A stretch of 64,000 nucleotides of DNA from Fen-1359 sp963710355 (GTDB lineage: Bacteria > Planctomycetota > Phycisphaerae > Sedimentisphaerales > Anaerobacaceae), in the NCBI GenBank assembly GCA_963710355.1, contig CAVPZU010000001.1, positions 434,001 to 498,000 of the forward strand. Reading direction: 5' to 3'. The translations under genes were made by a program, and so were the position numbers. The notes beneath the pieces are model-generated. The model ran no database searches and was not told the origin of the DNA. It saw nothing but the letters and a program-made list of their open reading frames with translations. Shown here one piece after another: positions 21,282 to 28,877 of this stretch (position 1 is the stretch's first letter; each line of letters starts with the position of its first letter).

Positions 21282-22316
21282 TTATATTTCGGGATGGGGT
21301 GGAAACCGTTTTACCTTTGCTGCTCTGCGAAGCAGCGATGCTTCTTCGCTACGAAGCACGAGTTGGCAGTCGTTTGCAATCTGGTCGGCCAAATCTCTTT
21401 CGGAGCGGAATTTCTGCTGGCTGCGGATTTTTCCCGCAAAGTCCAGAGCCATCCATTTGCCGTATAAAGAGCCGACATTTTCAGTCAGCAGGTGAGCCTC
21501 AACGAGCGACAGGTTACCTTCTCCATAAGTTTCTGTTTTTCCGATGCTGACGGCGGCAGGAATGGATGCCTCTGCCTTGCAGATTTGGTTTTCATCAGAG
21601 GCTATGGCGGCAGTGGCGGCATAGACAGCTTCAGCAGGAGTAAGTGAACCGATATTATCAAGATTTGCGGTAGGAAAGCCGAGCCTTTTTCCTTTTCCTT
21701 TGCCCGGCGAGACTTTTCCGATAAGCCGATAGGGTCTGCCGAGAGCAACAGCGGCGTCTGCGACCTTGCCGTCTATGAGGAGATTACGGATAAGAGTGCT
21801 GGAGATATTGACAGCCGGCCCGATGGATAGTTTCTCGTGAGCGGGTTCTACTATGACAACTTCAAAGCCGAATTCGCCGGCGAGGTAGGTAAGGGTATGG
21901 ATATTGCCGGTTCGGTTTTCGCCGAAATGGAAATTTTCGCCTTCGACAACGATTGAAGGCCGGACGTGCTCGACAATAATTTTCTTTACAAAGTCTTCAG
22001 GAGAAAGGCTCAAAATCTCTCTGTCAGGTTTCAGGAGAAACAAAAAATCTGCTCCGAAGCTTGCAAGGAGATTTTCTTTGAGGGTTAAGGATGTCAGCCT
22101 TTCGGGGGCTTTTTCAGGGTGCAGGACGGAAACGGGATGCGGCTCGAAGACAGCAACAACAAGCGGCGTTTTTTTACTGACCCGCCGAAGGCAGGCTTCT
22201 TTGGCAACAGATAAAATTTTCTGATGGCCAATGTGAACGCCATCGAAGTTGCCAATAGTCAAAACGCAGCCGGCTTCTAATTGTGCAAATTCCTTAATTG
22301 TCTCGATAATCTTCAT
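21282..22316 (-). CDS. ribF: Bifunctional riboflavin kinase/FMN adenylyltransferase
   Basis: 344 residues. The N-terminal FAD synthetase domain has TIGNFDGVHIGHQKIL, the nucleotidyltransferase HxGH motif, and GENFHFGENRTGN. The C-terminal riboflavin kinase domain has GKVSPGKGKGKRLGFPTANL. The enzyme makes FMN and then FAD. The C-terminus carries about 20 extra residues after the usual end. Many flavoproteins in the window (FprA, the flavin-reductase fusion) would need its product, but there is no sign of linked control. Confidence 0.95.
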   Translation of the reverse strand: MKIIETIKEFAQLEAGCVLTIGNFDGVHIGHQKILSVAKEACLRRVSKKTPLVVAVFEPHPVSVLHPEKAPERLTSLTLKENLLASFGADFLFLLKPDREILSLSPEDFVKKIIVEHVRPSIVVEGENFHFGENRTGNIHTLTYLAGEFGFEVVIVEPAHEKLSIGPAVNISSTLIRNLLIDGKVADAAVALGRPYRLIGKVSPGKGKGKRLGFPTANLDNIGSLTPAEAVYAATAAIASDENQICKAEASIPAAVSIGKTETYGEGNLSLVEAHLLTENVGSLYGKWMALDFAGKIRSQQKFRSERDLADQIANDCQLVLRSEEASLLRRAAKVKRFPPHPEI

Positions 22317-22409
22317 AATTCTTCAGCGACTTAAACTTACAACTTAAGCAGATAATTGTATCAATTAAAAAAAAAATCTCAAGAACATAGTGAGGTGAGG
22401 CCAATTAAA

Positions 22410-22942
22410 TCAGGATATATTTTGGTCATTTATAATTTTTTCGATTGATTGTGCGACTATAAAATCGGGAAGTTTCTGAAGTGATGGCTGCCTGTTGTAG
22501 GATTCGATAATGGTTTTGTCGGGAAAGTGCCGAATTTTCCGATAAGCTGATTTGCCAGTTGTGGTAATTTTTCCTCGTCGAAGCCGGCGGTCTCGATTTC
22601 TGTTATTTCCTCGAGCAGGATATTGAATTCATTTGTGCTGTCGAACCAGTTGATCTGTAGTTCGAGCTGTTTTGCGAATTGGTCCGCCGCAGGCGGATTA
22701 TCGAAGGTGTATTGCAAGCCTATAGGGTTGTACATTTCAATACGCTCATCGACAAAAGCAATGGCCGCGTCGCGATAGGCGGTAAGTTTTTCGGTGTTGC
22801 CGTCAGCGGCTGTGGAATCGAGTTTCGCAAATTCGAGCGGCAAGAATCGGTCAATCGCAGAAATGATAGAGGATTCCCAGTCGAGGAGGATATTGTAAAG
22901 GGCCTCAAAATAGGCATTTAAAAGTAATTTTGACCTGCTCAT
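22410..22942 (-). CDS. Hypothetical helical protein, probably frameshifted near its 3' end
   Basis: As read, the frame ends at 22457 after 161 residues with a compositionally odd tail. One missing C in the CCC run at about 22529 would switch to a better continuation, PDKTIIESYNRQPSLQKLPD, ending at a TGA at 22410, for about 177 residues. The protein starts MSRSKLLLNAYFEALYN and is acidic and helical; I know no family. Residues 84-87 (PPAA) are encoded by a TCCGCC...GGCGGA palindrome at 22681-22696, so a small repeat appears to sit inside the gene. It is the last gene of the minus block before the ZIP-fur promoter. Confidence 0.6.
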
Positions 22943-23072
22943 TTTCCATGATTCATTCAGAACACAAAAACAATTTTTCCAGCTGGAATTTTATCGTAAA
23001 GAGCCGTTAATCGCAATGAAGAAAGTCAGAAAAAACCGAACAAAAATAAAAGATAAAACGTAAAAAAAGTAT

Positions 23073-23100
23073 TTGCAACTTAGTTGCATTTAGTTAAAAT
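23073..23100 (+). promoter_or_regulatory. Putative promoter of the ZIP-fur unit
   Basis: TTGCAA (23073-23078) and TAAAAT (23095-23100) are 16 bases apart, a fair sigma-70 match, about 107 bases before the ZIP gene. The -35 and spacer are covered by the palindrome at 23074-23088, so a bound repressor would block RNA polymerase. Confidence 0.55.
23074..23088. promoter_or_regulatory. Fur-family operator candidate (7-1-7 palindrome)
   Basis: TGCAACT-T-AGTTGCA is a perfect 7-1-7 inverted repeat, the architecture bound by Fur/Zur/PerR dimers. It is in the promoter of a metal transporter gene followed by a Fur-family gene, so autoregulation is the natural reading. The exact metal cannot be read from the site. 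Confidence 0.7.
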
Positions 23101-23207
23101 GGGCCGCAAGGTCAGAAAAGACTTTGCGGATTTCAGACTTAGAAACGATTGGAATGATGTTTTGTATTTTGAGATAGTTTCTTATCTATCGAGGAGCTTG
23201 TGCATTT

Positions 23208-23933
23208 ATGGAAGCCGTTATATTTTCAATCGCAACGTTTTTCTCCACCTTTCTTGGCGGACTGCTCGCGATTAAATTCAAAGACAAATTGCACGCCATT
23301 ATGTGCTTTACCGCAGGGGTACTTGTCGGTGTTTTCAGCTTTGACATTGTGCCGGAAATAATAGAGCAGGTTAAAGAACACAACTTTAACCCGATGGGTG
23401 CAATGGTCGCTTTTGTGGTCGGATATATGATTTTCCACGTTCTCGAAAAGAGCATTCTAATCCATCACGCCCACGAAGAACATTACGCCAACCACACACA
23501 TCCACAGGTGGGAATCCTTTCCGCGCTCGCTTTGGCAGGCCACAGTTTTATGGATGGCGTCGGTATCGGCTTCGGCTTTCAGGCCAGCAAGTCGGTGGGC
23601 ATTCTGGTCGCAATCGCGGTCATATCCCACGATTTTACAGACGGTATGAACACGGTCACATTAATGCTGGCGAATAAAAACAGCCCCAGAAAAGCCAAGT
23701 GGTTTTTATTGTTGGATGCCCTGACGCCGCTTTTCGGTGCTGCATCGACGCTGTTTTTCAAAATGCCCCCGTATTTTCTCGTTCTTTACCTCGGTTTTTT
23801 CGGCGGCTTCCTGATGTATATTGGCGCCAGTGACATCCTGCCACAGGCACACAGCAAACACTCTTCCCTGAAAATGATTGGTCTTACCGCAATAGGGCTG
23901 TTATTCGTTTTCCTTGTGAGCAGATTCGTTTAA
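23208..23933 (+). CDS. ZIP-family metal permease
   Basis: 241 residues with about eight membrane helices. Helix 4-type motif HSFMDGVGIGFGFQ and helix 5-type HDFTDGMNTVTLML carry the His/Asp/Glu metal ligands of the ZIP fold. A His-rich loop (HHAHEEHYANHTHP, about residues 86-99) sits between helices 3 and 4, as in zinc or iron ZIP transporters. It should import divalent metal through the inner membrane. A GAGGAG site precedes the ATG by about 11 bases. The fur-family gene follows after 51 bases, and both lie behind the palindromic promoter at 23073-23100, which suggests zinc-responsive control. Confidence 0.88.
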   Translation: MEAVIFSIATFFSTFLGGLLAIKFKDKLHAIMCFTAGVLVGVFSFDIVPEIIEQVKEHNFNPMGAMVAFVVGYMIFHVLEKSILIHHAHEEHYANHTHPQVGILSALALAGHSFMDGVGIGFGFQASKSVGILVAIAVISHDFTDGMNTVTLMLANKNSPRKAKWFLLLDALTPLFGAASTLFFKMPPYFLVLYLGFFGGFLMYIGASDILPQAHSKHSSLKMIGLTAIGLLFVFLVSRFV

Positions 23934-23984
23934 GCCGTCTTCGGCCTGGCCGGTTGATGATTTGAACAGCGTAGAAAAAAACCA

Positions 23985-24407
23985 ATGAAACCGCAGATAA
24001 AAGAACAAGTCGATAAGCTGTTGCGTTCGGCGAAGCTGAAGCGAACCGTTCCACGAAGGATGATTCTTGAGGTTCTTTTGAGCGCAAAAAGGCCGATTAC
24101 GCAGGAGGAGATTGCGGCAAAAACAGGAGCGAACGGCCCGGATAAGGTGACGATTTACCGCATACTCGAAATCCTGATTGATGCAGGCCTGGTTCATAAG
24201 GTATATTTATCGGAAAGGGCGCAGCATTACGAGCTGGCGGAGAACTGCACAGAAAGTCAGTGCCATCCGCATTTTACCTGCAGCAGCTGCGGCCAAACCT
24301 TCTGTATGACGGATTTATCATTGCCGCTGGCCAAGAGTCCGCACAGGGGTTTTAAGATTGAGCATCAGCAGGTCCGGCTCGAAGGATTGTGTCCGGAATG
24401 TAAGTGA
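23985..24407 (+). CDS. Fur-family metalloregulator (Zur/Fur-like)
   Basis: 140 residues. The winged helix (residues 10-80) includes LKRTVPRRMILEVLLSAKRP and the DNA-recognition segment KVTIYRILEILIDAGLVHKV. The C-terminal dimer domain has CHPHFTCSSCGQTFCM and ends GLCPECK, giving two CxxC pairs for structural zinc. The H-x-H-F-x-C pattern (HPHFTC) is the usual Fur/Zur signature. Linkage to a ZIP importer favours a Zur-type role, but Fur or PerR cannot be excluded. It likely binds the 7-1-7 palindrome upstream of its own operon. Confidence 0.9.
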   Translation: MKPQIKEQVDKLLRSAKLKRTVPRRMILEVLLSAKRPITQEEIAAKTGANGPDKVTIYRILEILIDAGLVHKVYLSERAQHYELAENCTESQCHPHFTCSSCGQTFCMTDLSLPLAKSPHRGFKIEHQQVRLEGLCPECK

Positions 24408-24436
24408 ATAGATAAGAACATCTAACAGAATGAATC

Positions 24437-24534
24437 GAAACCGCGGATTTAACGGATTTCGCCGATTTTTTTATTTTTCCGAGATATATATGATTAAAAT
24501 AAAATCCGTGTAAATCTGCGTAATCCGTGGTTTC
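24437..24534. repeat. Imperfect long inverted repeat (dispersed-repeat type)
   Basis: The left arm 24437-24478 (GAAACCGCGGATTTAACGGA...) and the right arm 24496-24534 (ending TAATCCGTGGTTTC) are imperfect inverted copies around an AT-rich centre. It contains no ORF and could fold into one hairpin. It resembles a class of palindromic repeats scattered in many bacterial genomes; only this copy and a partial word at 24551-24583 are seen here. Confidence 0.7.
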
Positions 24535-24561
24535 ATTTATTTATCTAATCCGTGTAATCAG

Positions 24562-24576
24562 TCCGCCGAAGGCGGA
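24562..24576. repeat. Short palindrome nested in a partial repeat copy
   Basis: TCCGCCGAAGGCGGA interrupts a partial copy of the preceding repeat: flanking bases read AATCCGTGTAATCA before and GGTTTC after, where the uninterrupted form reads AATCCGTGGTTTC. The same palindrome type occurs at 22681-22696 inside a gene and at 14591-14639. Confidence 0.65.
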
Positions 24577-24597
24577 TGGTTTCATCTTGTTAGGGTC

Positions 24598-24630
24598 TTT
24601 AATTCAGAATTCAAAATTACGAACCACACA
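24598..24630. repeat. Heptamer words abutting the GLUG gene stop
   Basis: TTCAGAATTCAAAATTACG is made of CAGAATT, CAAAATT and a diverged third word, starting right after the stop codon of the GLUG gene on its minus-strand side. It is a member of the dispersed 7-bp family. Confidence 0.6.
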
Positions 24631-26061
24631 CTACGGTCCTGTCCCTTCCAGCCAGTGGAGCGCCAAGATTGCAAGGTCCTTAAAGTCAACTTTTTTATCG
24701 TGCCTCAGATGTGGATACGTCTGATTTTTCCCTATACCCCATATTTCGACAAAATCCCAACCGGCCTCTACAAAGGCGTTCATCGTTTTTATTTCGGCTG
24801 TGGTCTTGCCCTCTCCGCCGGCACTTGTGGATTGACCAGAGGTCTGAGTATCCCAGAAACTGCTGCTAACACTGCCATAATTGTATCCCATCAGACCGCC
24901 AACATAATCGTCTCCTATAACGCTGCCTGAAGAAAAGCAGTTGGTTATCGCACCCTCAATGTTGCATCCCACCAGCCCACCGACATAGTAAGAAGTGCCG
25001 CTGACCGCACCTGTCGAATAGCAATCGCTGATACTGCCATTAACATAATTCTCTCCCACCAGACCGCCTACCCGTTGAGAACCACTAACCAAACCCGTCG
25101 AAGGGCAATTGCAGATACTGCCGTAACTGTTGCTTCCCACCAGCCCACCTACATAACAAGAATTGGAAAGACCGCTGACATTGCCCGTCGAATGGCAATT
25201 GCTGATACTGCCGTAACCGTTGCCTCCCACCAGACCGCCGACATATTCAGAATTAGAAGCACCGCTGACGGCACCTGTTGAATTGCAGTCGCTGATAATA
25301 CCCTCGTGGTTGTTTCCTGCCAGCCCGCCGACATAACTTGTGCCGCTGACAGTATCCCTCGAATAGCAATTGCTGATACTGCCGGCGTTGTATCCCGTCA
25401 GACCGCCGACAAATTGAGAACCGGAAGAGGTGCTGACCACACCTGTAGAATAGCAGTTCGTAATCGTGCCGTTGTAATTGTCTCCCACCAGACCGCCCAC
25501 CCACTGAGAACCACTAACCAAACCAGTTGAATAACAATTGCTGATACTGCTGTAGTAGTTCACTCCCACCAGACCGCCAACCCATTGATAACCGCTGACA
25601 GTACAATTCTCAAGGCCGAGGTTTTTAAGCGAGCCGCCGGGGTTAATATGCCCAAATAAACCGAGGTACCAATTGCTTCCGCCGTTAACAGTAAAATGAG
25701 TAATTTTATGGCTGTTGCCGTCAAATGTCCCTGTAAAGGCGGTCCCGTCGAAATGATAGTTTGAGTTGTCCGTATTAGGTGCAATGATAGCAGTCGTAAA
25801 GACCTGCCCGCCGGGAAGATTTGGGTCAAGGTCAATATCCGCCGTCAAAATAAAGCATTTGCCGTAATCCGCGGTAGTACCGGCCAAATCCAGCAGGTCC
25901 TGTTTAGTGGCGATTCTATATGGGTCGTTCGGCTCACCTGTGCCGCCGCTATATTTTGCCTCTGCGGCAGTACCTGCCAATAAAGCGATTATTGCTAATG
26001 TAAGAATGGTTCGACTTTGCTCACCATCCCGAGCTTGTCGAGGGATTGAATGAGTTCTCAT
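24631..26061 (-). CDS. Secreted GLUG-repeat protein with dockerin-like C-terminus
   Basis: About 476 residues from an ATG at 26061 preceded by GAGGTGG. A signal peptide (RTILTLAIIALLAGTAAEA) is followed by GTGEPNDPYRIATKQDLLDL and a short beta region, then about nine GLUG repeats of the form VGGLVG-N-GSISNCYSTG-VSG (residues 165-400). The end, DKKVDFKDLAILALHWLEG, is the second half of the dockerin-like tail common on planctomycete exported proteins. GLUG proteins are surface or extracellular, often adhesive. The N-terminal residues SIPRQARDGEQSR are encoded by a palindromic element (26018-26047), so a repeat seems to have been taken into the signal peptide region. Confidence 0.85.
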   Translation of the reverse strand: MRTHSIPRQARDGEQSRTILTLAIIALLAGTAAEAKYSGGTGEPNDPYRIATKQDLLDLAGTTADYGKCFILTADIDLDPNLPGGQVFTTAIIAPNTDNSNYHFDGTAFTGTFDGNSHKITHFTVNGGSNWYLGLFGHINPGGSLKNLGLENCTVSGYQWVGGLVGVNYYSSISNCYSTGLVSGSQWVGGLVGDNYNGTITNCYSTGVVSTSSGSQFVGGLTGYNAGSISNCYSRDTVSGTSYVGGLAGNNHEGIISDCNSTGAVSGASNSEYVGGLVGGNGYGSISNCHSTGNVSGLSNSCYVGGLVGSNSYGSICNCPSTGLVSGSQRVGGLVGENYVNGSISDCYSTGAVSGTSYYVGGLVGCNIEGAITNCFSSGSVIGDDYVGGLMGYNYGSVSSSFWDTQTSGQSTSAGGEGKTTAEIKTMNAFVEAGWDFVEIWGIGKNQTYPHLRHDKKVDFKDLAILALHWLEGTGP

Positions 26062-26176
26062 TTTCCACCTCATTAAAAAATCCTTATATATTATACTTGT
26101 CCTTATCCTGCCAAGTCAAGAAAAAAAGGAGCGGGTGTTTTATGGACAAAAACGACTGAGTGATTACAATAGGGCT

Positions 26177-27121
26177 ATGAAAGCTTATCCACTGCAATTT
26201 AAGCCGATATATAAACAAAGGATTTGGGGCGGGCAGAAACTCCGTGATTTTTTTGGCAAGGAATTGCCGGCTAGTGAGAAAATCGGCGAATCCTGGGAAC
26301 TGTCGGACCTGCCGCAAAATAAATCCGTAATTGCAAACGGCGAACTTGCAGGTCTGACCTTGAATGCGGCAATAAAAAAATACCCAAACGAAATAACGGG
26401 TGATAAAGATTTTACTCTGCCGTTTCCTCTGCTGATAAAGTTTATAGATGCTGAGGATATATTGAGCATTCAGGTTCACCCTGATGAAGAGATTTGCAAA
26501 AAGTTGGGAAAGGGCGAGCCGAAAACGGAGTGCTGGTATATTATCAATGCAGAATCCGGGTCATTTATTTATAAAGGATTGAAGAAAGGCGTCACAAAAA
26601 AACAATTTGCAGAGGCCATCGACAATGGAACAGCCGAACAGTTAGTTCAAAGGGTCTATGTAAAGGCCGGCGAATGTCATTACCTGCCTGCGGGGACAAT
26701 TCATACGATGGGTCCCGGCCTGATAGTTGCGGAGATTCAGACGCCTTCGGATACGACATATCGGGTCTTTGATTTTAATCGGCTGGATGAAAACGGCAAA
26801 CCGAGACCCCTGCATATCAAAGAGGCGTTGAAGAGTATCCATTTTGAAAATCGAGATGAGTTGCCTGCCACAACAGTGGGCAGATTAGTGAGCAGTAAAT
26901 ATTTTAAGGTCGATAAGGGACACCAGGCGGCTGGCTGTGAGATGCTGCTAAGCGCGGGGAAAATGAAAGTGCTTATCATTACGAGCGGAAAAGGGAGGAT
27001 AAAATCCGGCGATGAAGGTGCGGAAGAGTTTAAGGCGGGCGATTGTTTATTGGTGCCGGCCGATTACGAGGGGGCGGCGGTTTTCGAAAAAGAGACGGAA
27101 TACCTGACGGTAACGATTTAG
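26177..27121 (+). CDS. manA: Mannose-6-phosphate isomerase, class I
   Basis: 314 residues from the ATG at 26177 (AGGG just upstream); an in-frame start 42 bases earlier gives an unlikely leader. The start KAYPLQFKPIYKQRIWGG matches short bacterial ManA enzymes. The zinc site is seen in LSIQVHPDE and later PAGTIHTMGPG, plus TECWY. It interconverts mannose 6-phosphate and fructose 6-phosphate, feeding GDP-mannose and possibly heptose precursors. It is divergent from the GLUG gene and 66 bases ahead of the NusG paralogue. Confidence 0.92.
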   Translation: MKAYPLQFKPIYKQRIWGGQKLRDFFGKELPASEKIGESWELSDLPQNKSVIANGELAGLTLNAAIKKYPNEITGDKDFTLPFPLLIKFIDAEDILSIQVHPDEEICKKLGKGEPKTECWYIINAESGSFIYKGLKKGVTKKQFAEAIDNGTAEQLVQRVYVKAGECHYLPAGTIHTMGPGLIVAEIQTPSDTTYRVFDFNRLDENGKPRPLHIKEALKSIHFENRDELPATTVGRLVSSKYFKVDKGHQAAGCEMLLSAGKMKVLIITSGKGRIKSGDEGAEEFKAGDCLLVPADYEGAAVFEKETEYLTVTI

Positions 27122-27150
27122 TTTTGAGTTTTAAGTTTTGAGTTTAATAC
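27121..27150. repeat. Heptamer words downstream of manA
   Basis: GTTTTGAGTTTTAAGTTTTG plus TGAGTTT: on the minus strand this is AACTCAA, AACTTAA, AACTCAA, AACTA. It starts at the last base of the manA stop codon and belongs to the dispersed 7-bp family. Confidence 0.6.
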
Positions 27151-27187
27151 ATAAAATAACGGTAATGGTTCTGAAAGGAATTTTTCT

Positions 27188-27766
27188 GTGCTGAAGGAAA
27201 GCGAAAATCCGCCAATGGTTTGGCCTGCAGACAAGACCATTAGTGCCTTTTCGGGACAGTGGTGGGTGGCACATACCAAAAGCCGCAATGAGAAGGCCCT
27301 TGCCAATGAGCTTGTGCGAAAAAACGTAAGCTACTTTCTGCCGATGAGATGGAAGACGAGCTACAGCAGAGGCAGGAAGCTGCGGTCGCTTTTGCCGTTA
27401 TTTGGCGGCTATTTGTTTTTCTGTGGAGAGGAGCGGGATAGAATAGCGGTTCTCAAAACCAATCGCGTTGCAAATTGCATAGAGGTAAAGAACCAGGCAA
27501 GATTAGTGAGCGAACTATCGCAGATTGAGCGGGCGATAAATGCGGGGGTTGATTTGACGCCGCACGATTATATAAAGGTTGGTCAGCGGTGCAGGGTGAC
27601 AGGCGGGCCGCTCGCAGGTCTGAATGGGATTGTCATAAAGAGCAGAACGGCGGCGAGATTGGTGCTGCAGGTGGATATGCTCGGCCAGGCCGCCAGCGTG
27701 GAAATAGATACCGACCTTTTAGAGACGACAGAAGAGGCTGCAAGCTCATCCGGCAAAAACAATTAA
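27188..27766 (+). CDS. NusG-like transcription antitermination factor (specialised paralogue)
   Basis: 192 residues from a GTG with AAGGA 8 bases upstream. An NGN domain spans about residues 20-110 (WWVAHTKSRNEKALANELVR, then LFGGYLFF) and a KOW domain about 125-165 (GQRCRVTGGPLAGLNGIVIK). This is the layout of NusG/RfaH/UpxY proteins, but it lacks the surrounding secE-rplK genes of housekeeping nusG, so it is probably a specialised factor that lets RNA polymerase read long operons such as polysaccharide clusters. Target unknown. It lies between manA and a small membrane protein. Confidence 0.87.
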   Translation: MLKESENPPMVWPADKTISAFSGQWWVAHTKSRNEKALANELVRKNVSYFLPMRWKTSYSRGRKLRSLLPLFGGYLFFCGEERDRIAVLKTNRVANCIEVKNQARLVSELSQIERAINAGVDLTPHDYIKVGQRCRVTGGPLAGLNGIVIKSRTAARLVLQVDMLGQAASVEIDTDLLETTEEAASSSGKNN

Positions 27767-27807
27767 GCTGGTGTTGCAAAGTTTTTAAATAATAAGGGCG
27801 GTTTGTC

Positions 27808-27827
27808 ATTCCCACGCAAGCGGGAAT
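27808..27827. repeat. dRS3-like palindromic repeat
   Basis: ATTCCC, eight bases, GGGAAT: this fits exactly the ATTCCC-N8-GGGAAT form known from Neisseria dRS3 elements and found in many other genomes. It lies between the NusG paralogue and a membrane protein gene. Confidence 0.75.
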
Positions 27828-27914
27828 CCAGAAAAATGACTCAAAATGAAACGTTAATCAAAATCAATTTCTAAAAACTTGTTCCATGTAGCTTAAATGG
27901 AGGTATTCGGAATT

Positions 27915-28280
27915 ATGAACGTTGCAATCAAAATTATAGGTATTTTTTTTGTGACAATGGCTGTCAGTTTCCTGATGAGGCCGGAGTGGGTACTTAATGT
28001 AATTCAATTTGCTGCAAAGGGGTCAAGAGTTTATATCATCGGGGCAATCAGACTTTTTCTTGCGGCAACATTTCTGATTGCGGCTCGTGAATGTGCAAGA
28101 CCGCCGGTTATCGCTGCGATAGGTGTGCTTTTTCTTGTTTCCGGCCTTTTTATATTTGCAGCCGGTGCGGACAAGATGTGTTCGATGATAGAATGGTTTC
28201 AAAGAAAGCCGCTATGGCTTTTCAGACTTTTAGCTGTTGTGCATTTTGCTTTCGGCTGTCTTATTATATATGCCGTATGA
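27915..28280 (+). CDS. Small four-helix membrane protein, unknown function
   Basis: 121 residues from the ATG at 27915, placed by GGAGG 11 bases upstream; the ATG at 27897 overlaps that site and is less likely. Four hydrophobic segments (about residues 4-25, 33-55, 62-82, 97-119). The segment FVTMAVSFLMRPEWVLNVI resembles small DUF2065-like membrane proteins but I cannot assign it firmly. It stands alone before tRNA-Pro. Confidence 0.7.
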   Translation: MNVAIKIIGIFFVTMAVSFLMRPEWVLNVIQFAAKGSRVYIIGAIRLFLAATFLIAARECARPPVIAAIGVLFLVSGLFIFAAGADKMCSMIEWFQRKPLWLFRLLAVVHFAFGCLIIYAV

Positions 28281-28357
28281 GGAAAACGATTAAATCCGGT
28301 CTGATGAGCGATAAAATGTTTGTTTTGAAGCAGGTTTTGCGTTAGAATATAAATTAA

Positions 28358-28432
28358 CGGGGCGTAGCTCAGTTTGGCAAGAGCATTGGCATGGGGTGCC
28401 AAGGGTCGCAGGTTCAAGTCCTGTCGCCCCGA
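28358..28432 (+). tRNA. tRNA-Pro (anticodon GGG)
   Basis: 75 bases starting CGGGGCGTAGCTCAG. The anticodon arm TTGGC, loop ATGGGGT, GCCAA gives GGG; the T-loop is GGTTCAAGTCC. The acceptor stem CGGGGCG pairs with CGCCCCG. CCA is not encoded. An accessory segment follows directly. Confidence 0.95.
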
Positions 28433-28458
28433 TTTTGAGCGATTACATCGCTCAAAAT
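28432..28458 (+). terminator. Perfect 12-bp hairpin at the tRNA-Pro 3' end
   Basis: ATTTTGAGCGAT and ATCGCTCAAAAT are exact inverted copies around TAC, beginning at the discriminator base of the tRNA. There is no T-run beyond the stem, so it may be a processing or boundary hairpin rather than a standard terminator. Confidence 0.45.
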
Positions 28459-28461
28459 AGA

Positions 28462-28575
28462 GCAATTGAGCATTTGAACAGATGAGCAGGAGAACATGCA
28501 AAAGATAAACTGAAACAGGGCAAAAGCAATATAGAGAAAAGATATGCTCAATTGCGGTCTCCTGTTCTACTGTTC
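28462..28575. repeat. Word repeats and inverted repeat flanking an accessory cassette (left)
   Basis: GCAATTGAGCAT (28462-28473) is an exact inverted copy of 28544-28555. Around both are reshuffled words such as TTGAACAG, GAGCAGGAGAAC and CTCCTGTTCTACTGTTCAAC. Similar words recur at 29333-29415, so the two blocks bracket the four-helix pseudogene and the 148-residue gene. Confidence 0.65.
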
Positions 28576-28598
28576 AACTTTCAGGGGATTTTAAACAA

Positions 28599-28866
28599 AT
28601 GACTTTTATGTTTGAAAAACTCGAGGTTTATCAAAAAGCAATAGAACTTACAAACAAGGTTACAACTTTAACCGAAAAATTTCCTCGTGGATATTATTTT
28701 CTTGTTGACCAACTAAACAGGGCTGTAATGTGTGCCACTTCTTGAACTTGCCCTCCGCAAAAAATTGATTGACGAGGCAGTATATAACCAATTTCGAGAA
28801 GAATTGGAAACTCTGTCAAAAATGACCAGCGGTTTGATTTCGGGTTTGGATAAGAGAAAGAAATAG
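28599..28866 (+). pseudogene. Four-helix-bundle (23S rRNA intervening-sequence type) protein, internally deleted
   Basis: The first frame (48 codons, stop at 28743) reads MFEKLEVYQKAIELTNKVTT and KFPRGYYFLVDQLNRAV, the first two helices of the S23/four-helix-bundle family. Another frame then gives VPLLELALRKKLIDEAVYNQ through KMTSGLISGLDKRKK and a stop at 28866, the last two helices. The intervening conserved part (about 40-50 residues including the usual N-I-A-E-G motif) is missing, so this is a deletion, not a one-base error. Full-length members are about 120 residues and occur inside 23S intervening sequences or as free genes. Confidence 0.82.
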
Positions 28867-28877
28867 GAGGTTAAAAG

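Noticed and set aside
24437..24534. CRISPR array or CRISPR-like repeat
   Set aside because: There is one inverted pair, no regular spacers and no cas genes anywhere in the window.
25075..25530. Plus-strand frames with repeated peptides opposite the GLUG gene
   Set aside because: They are antisense reflections of the GLUG repeats.
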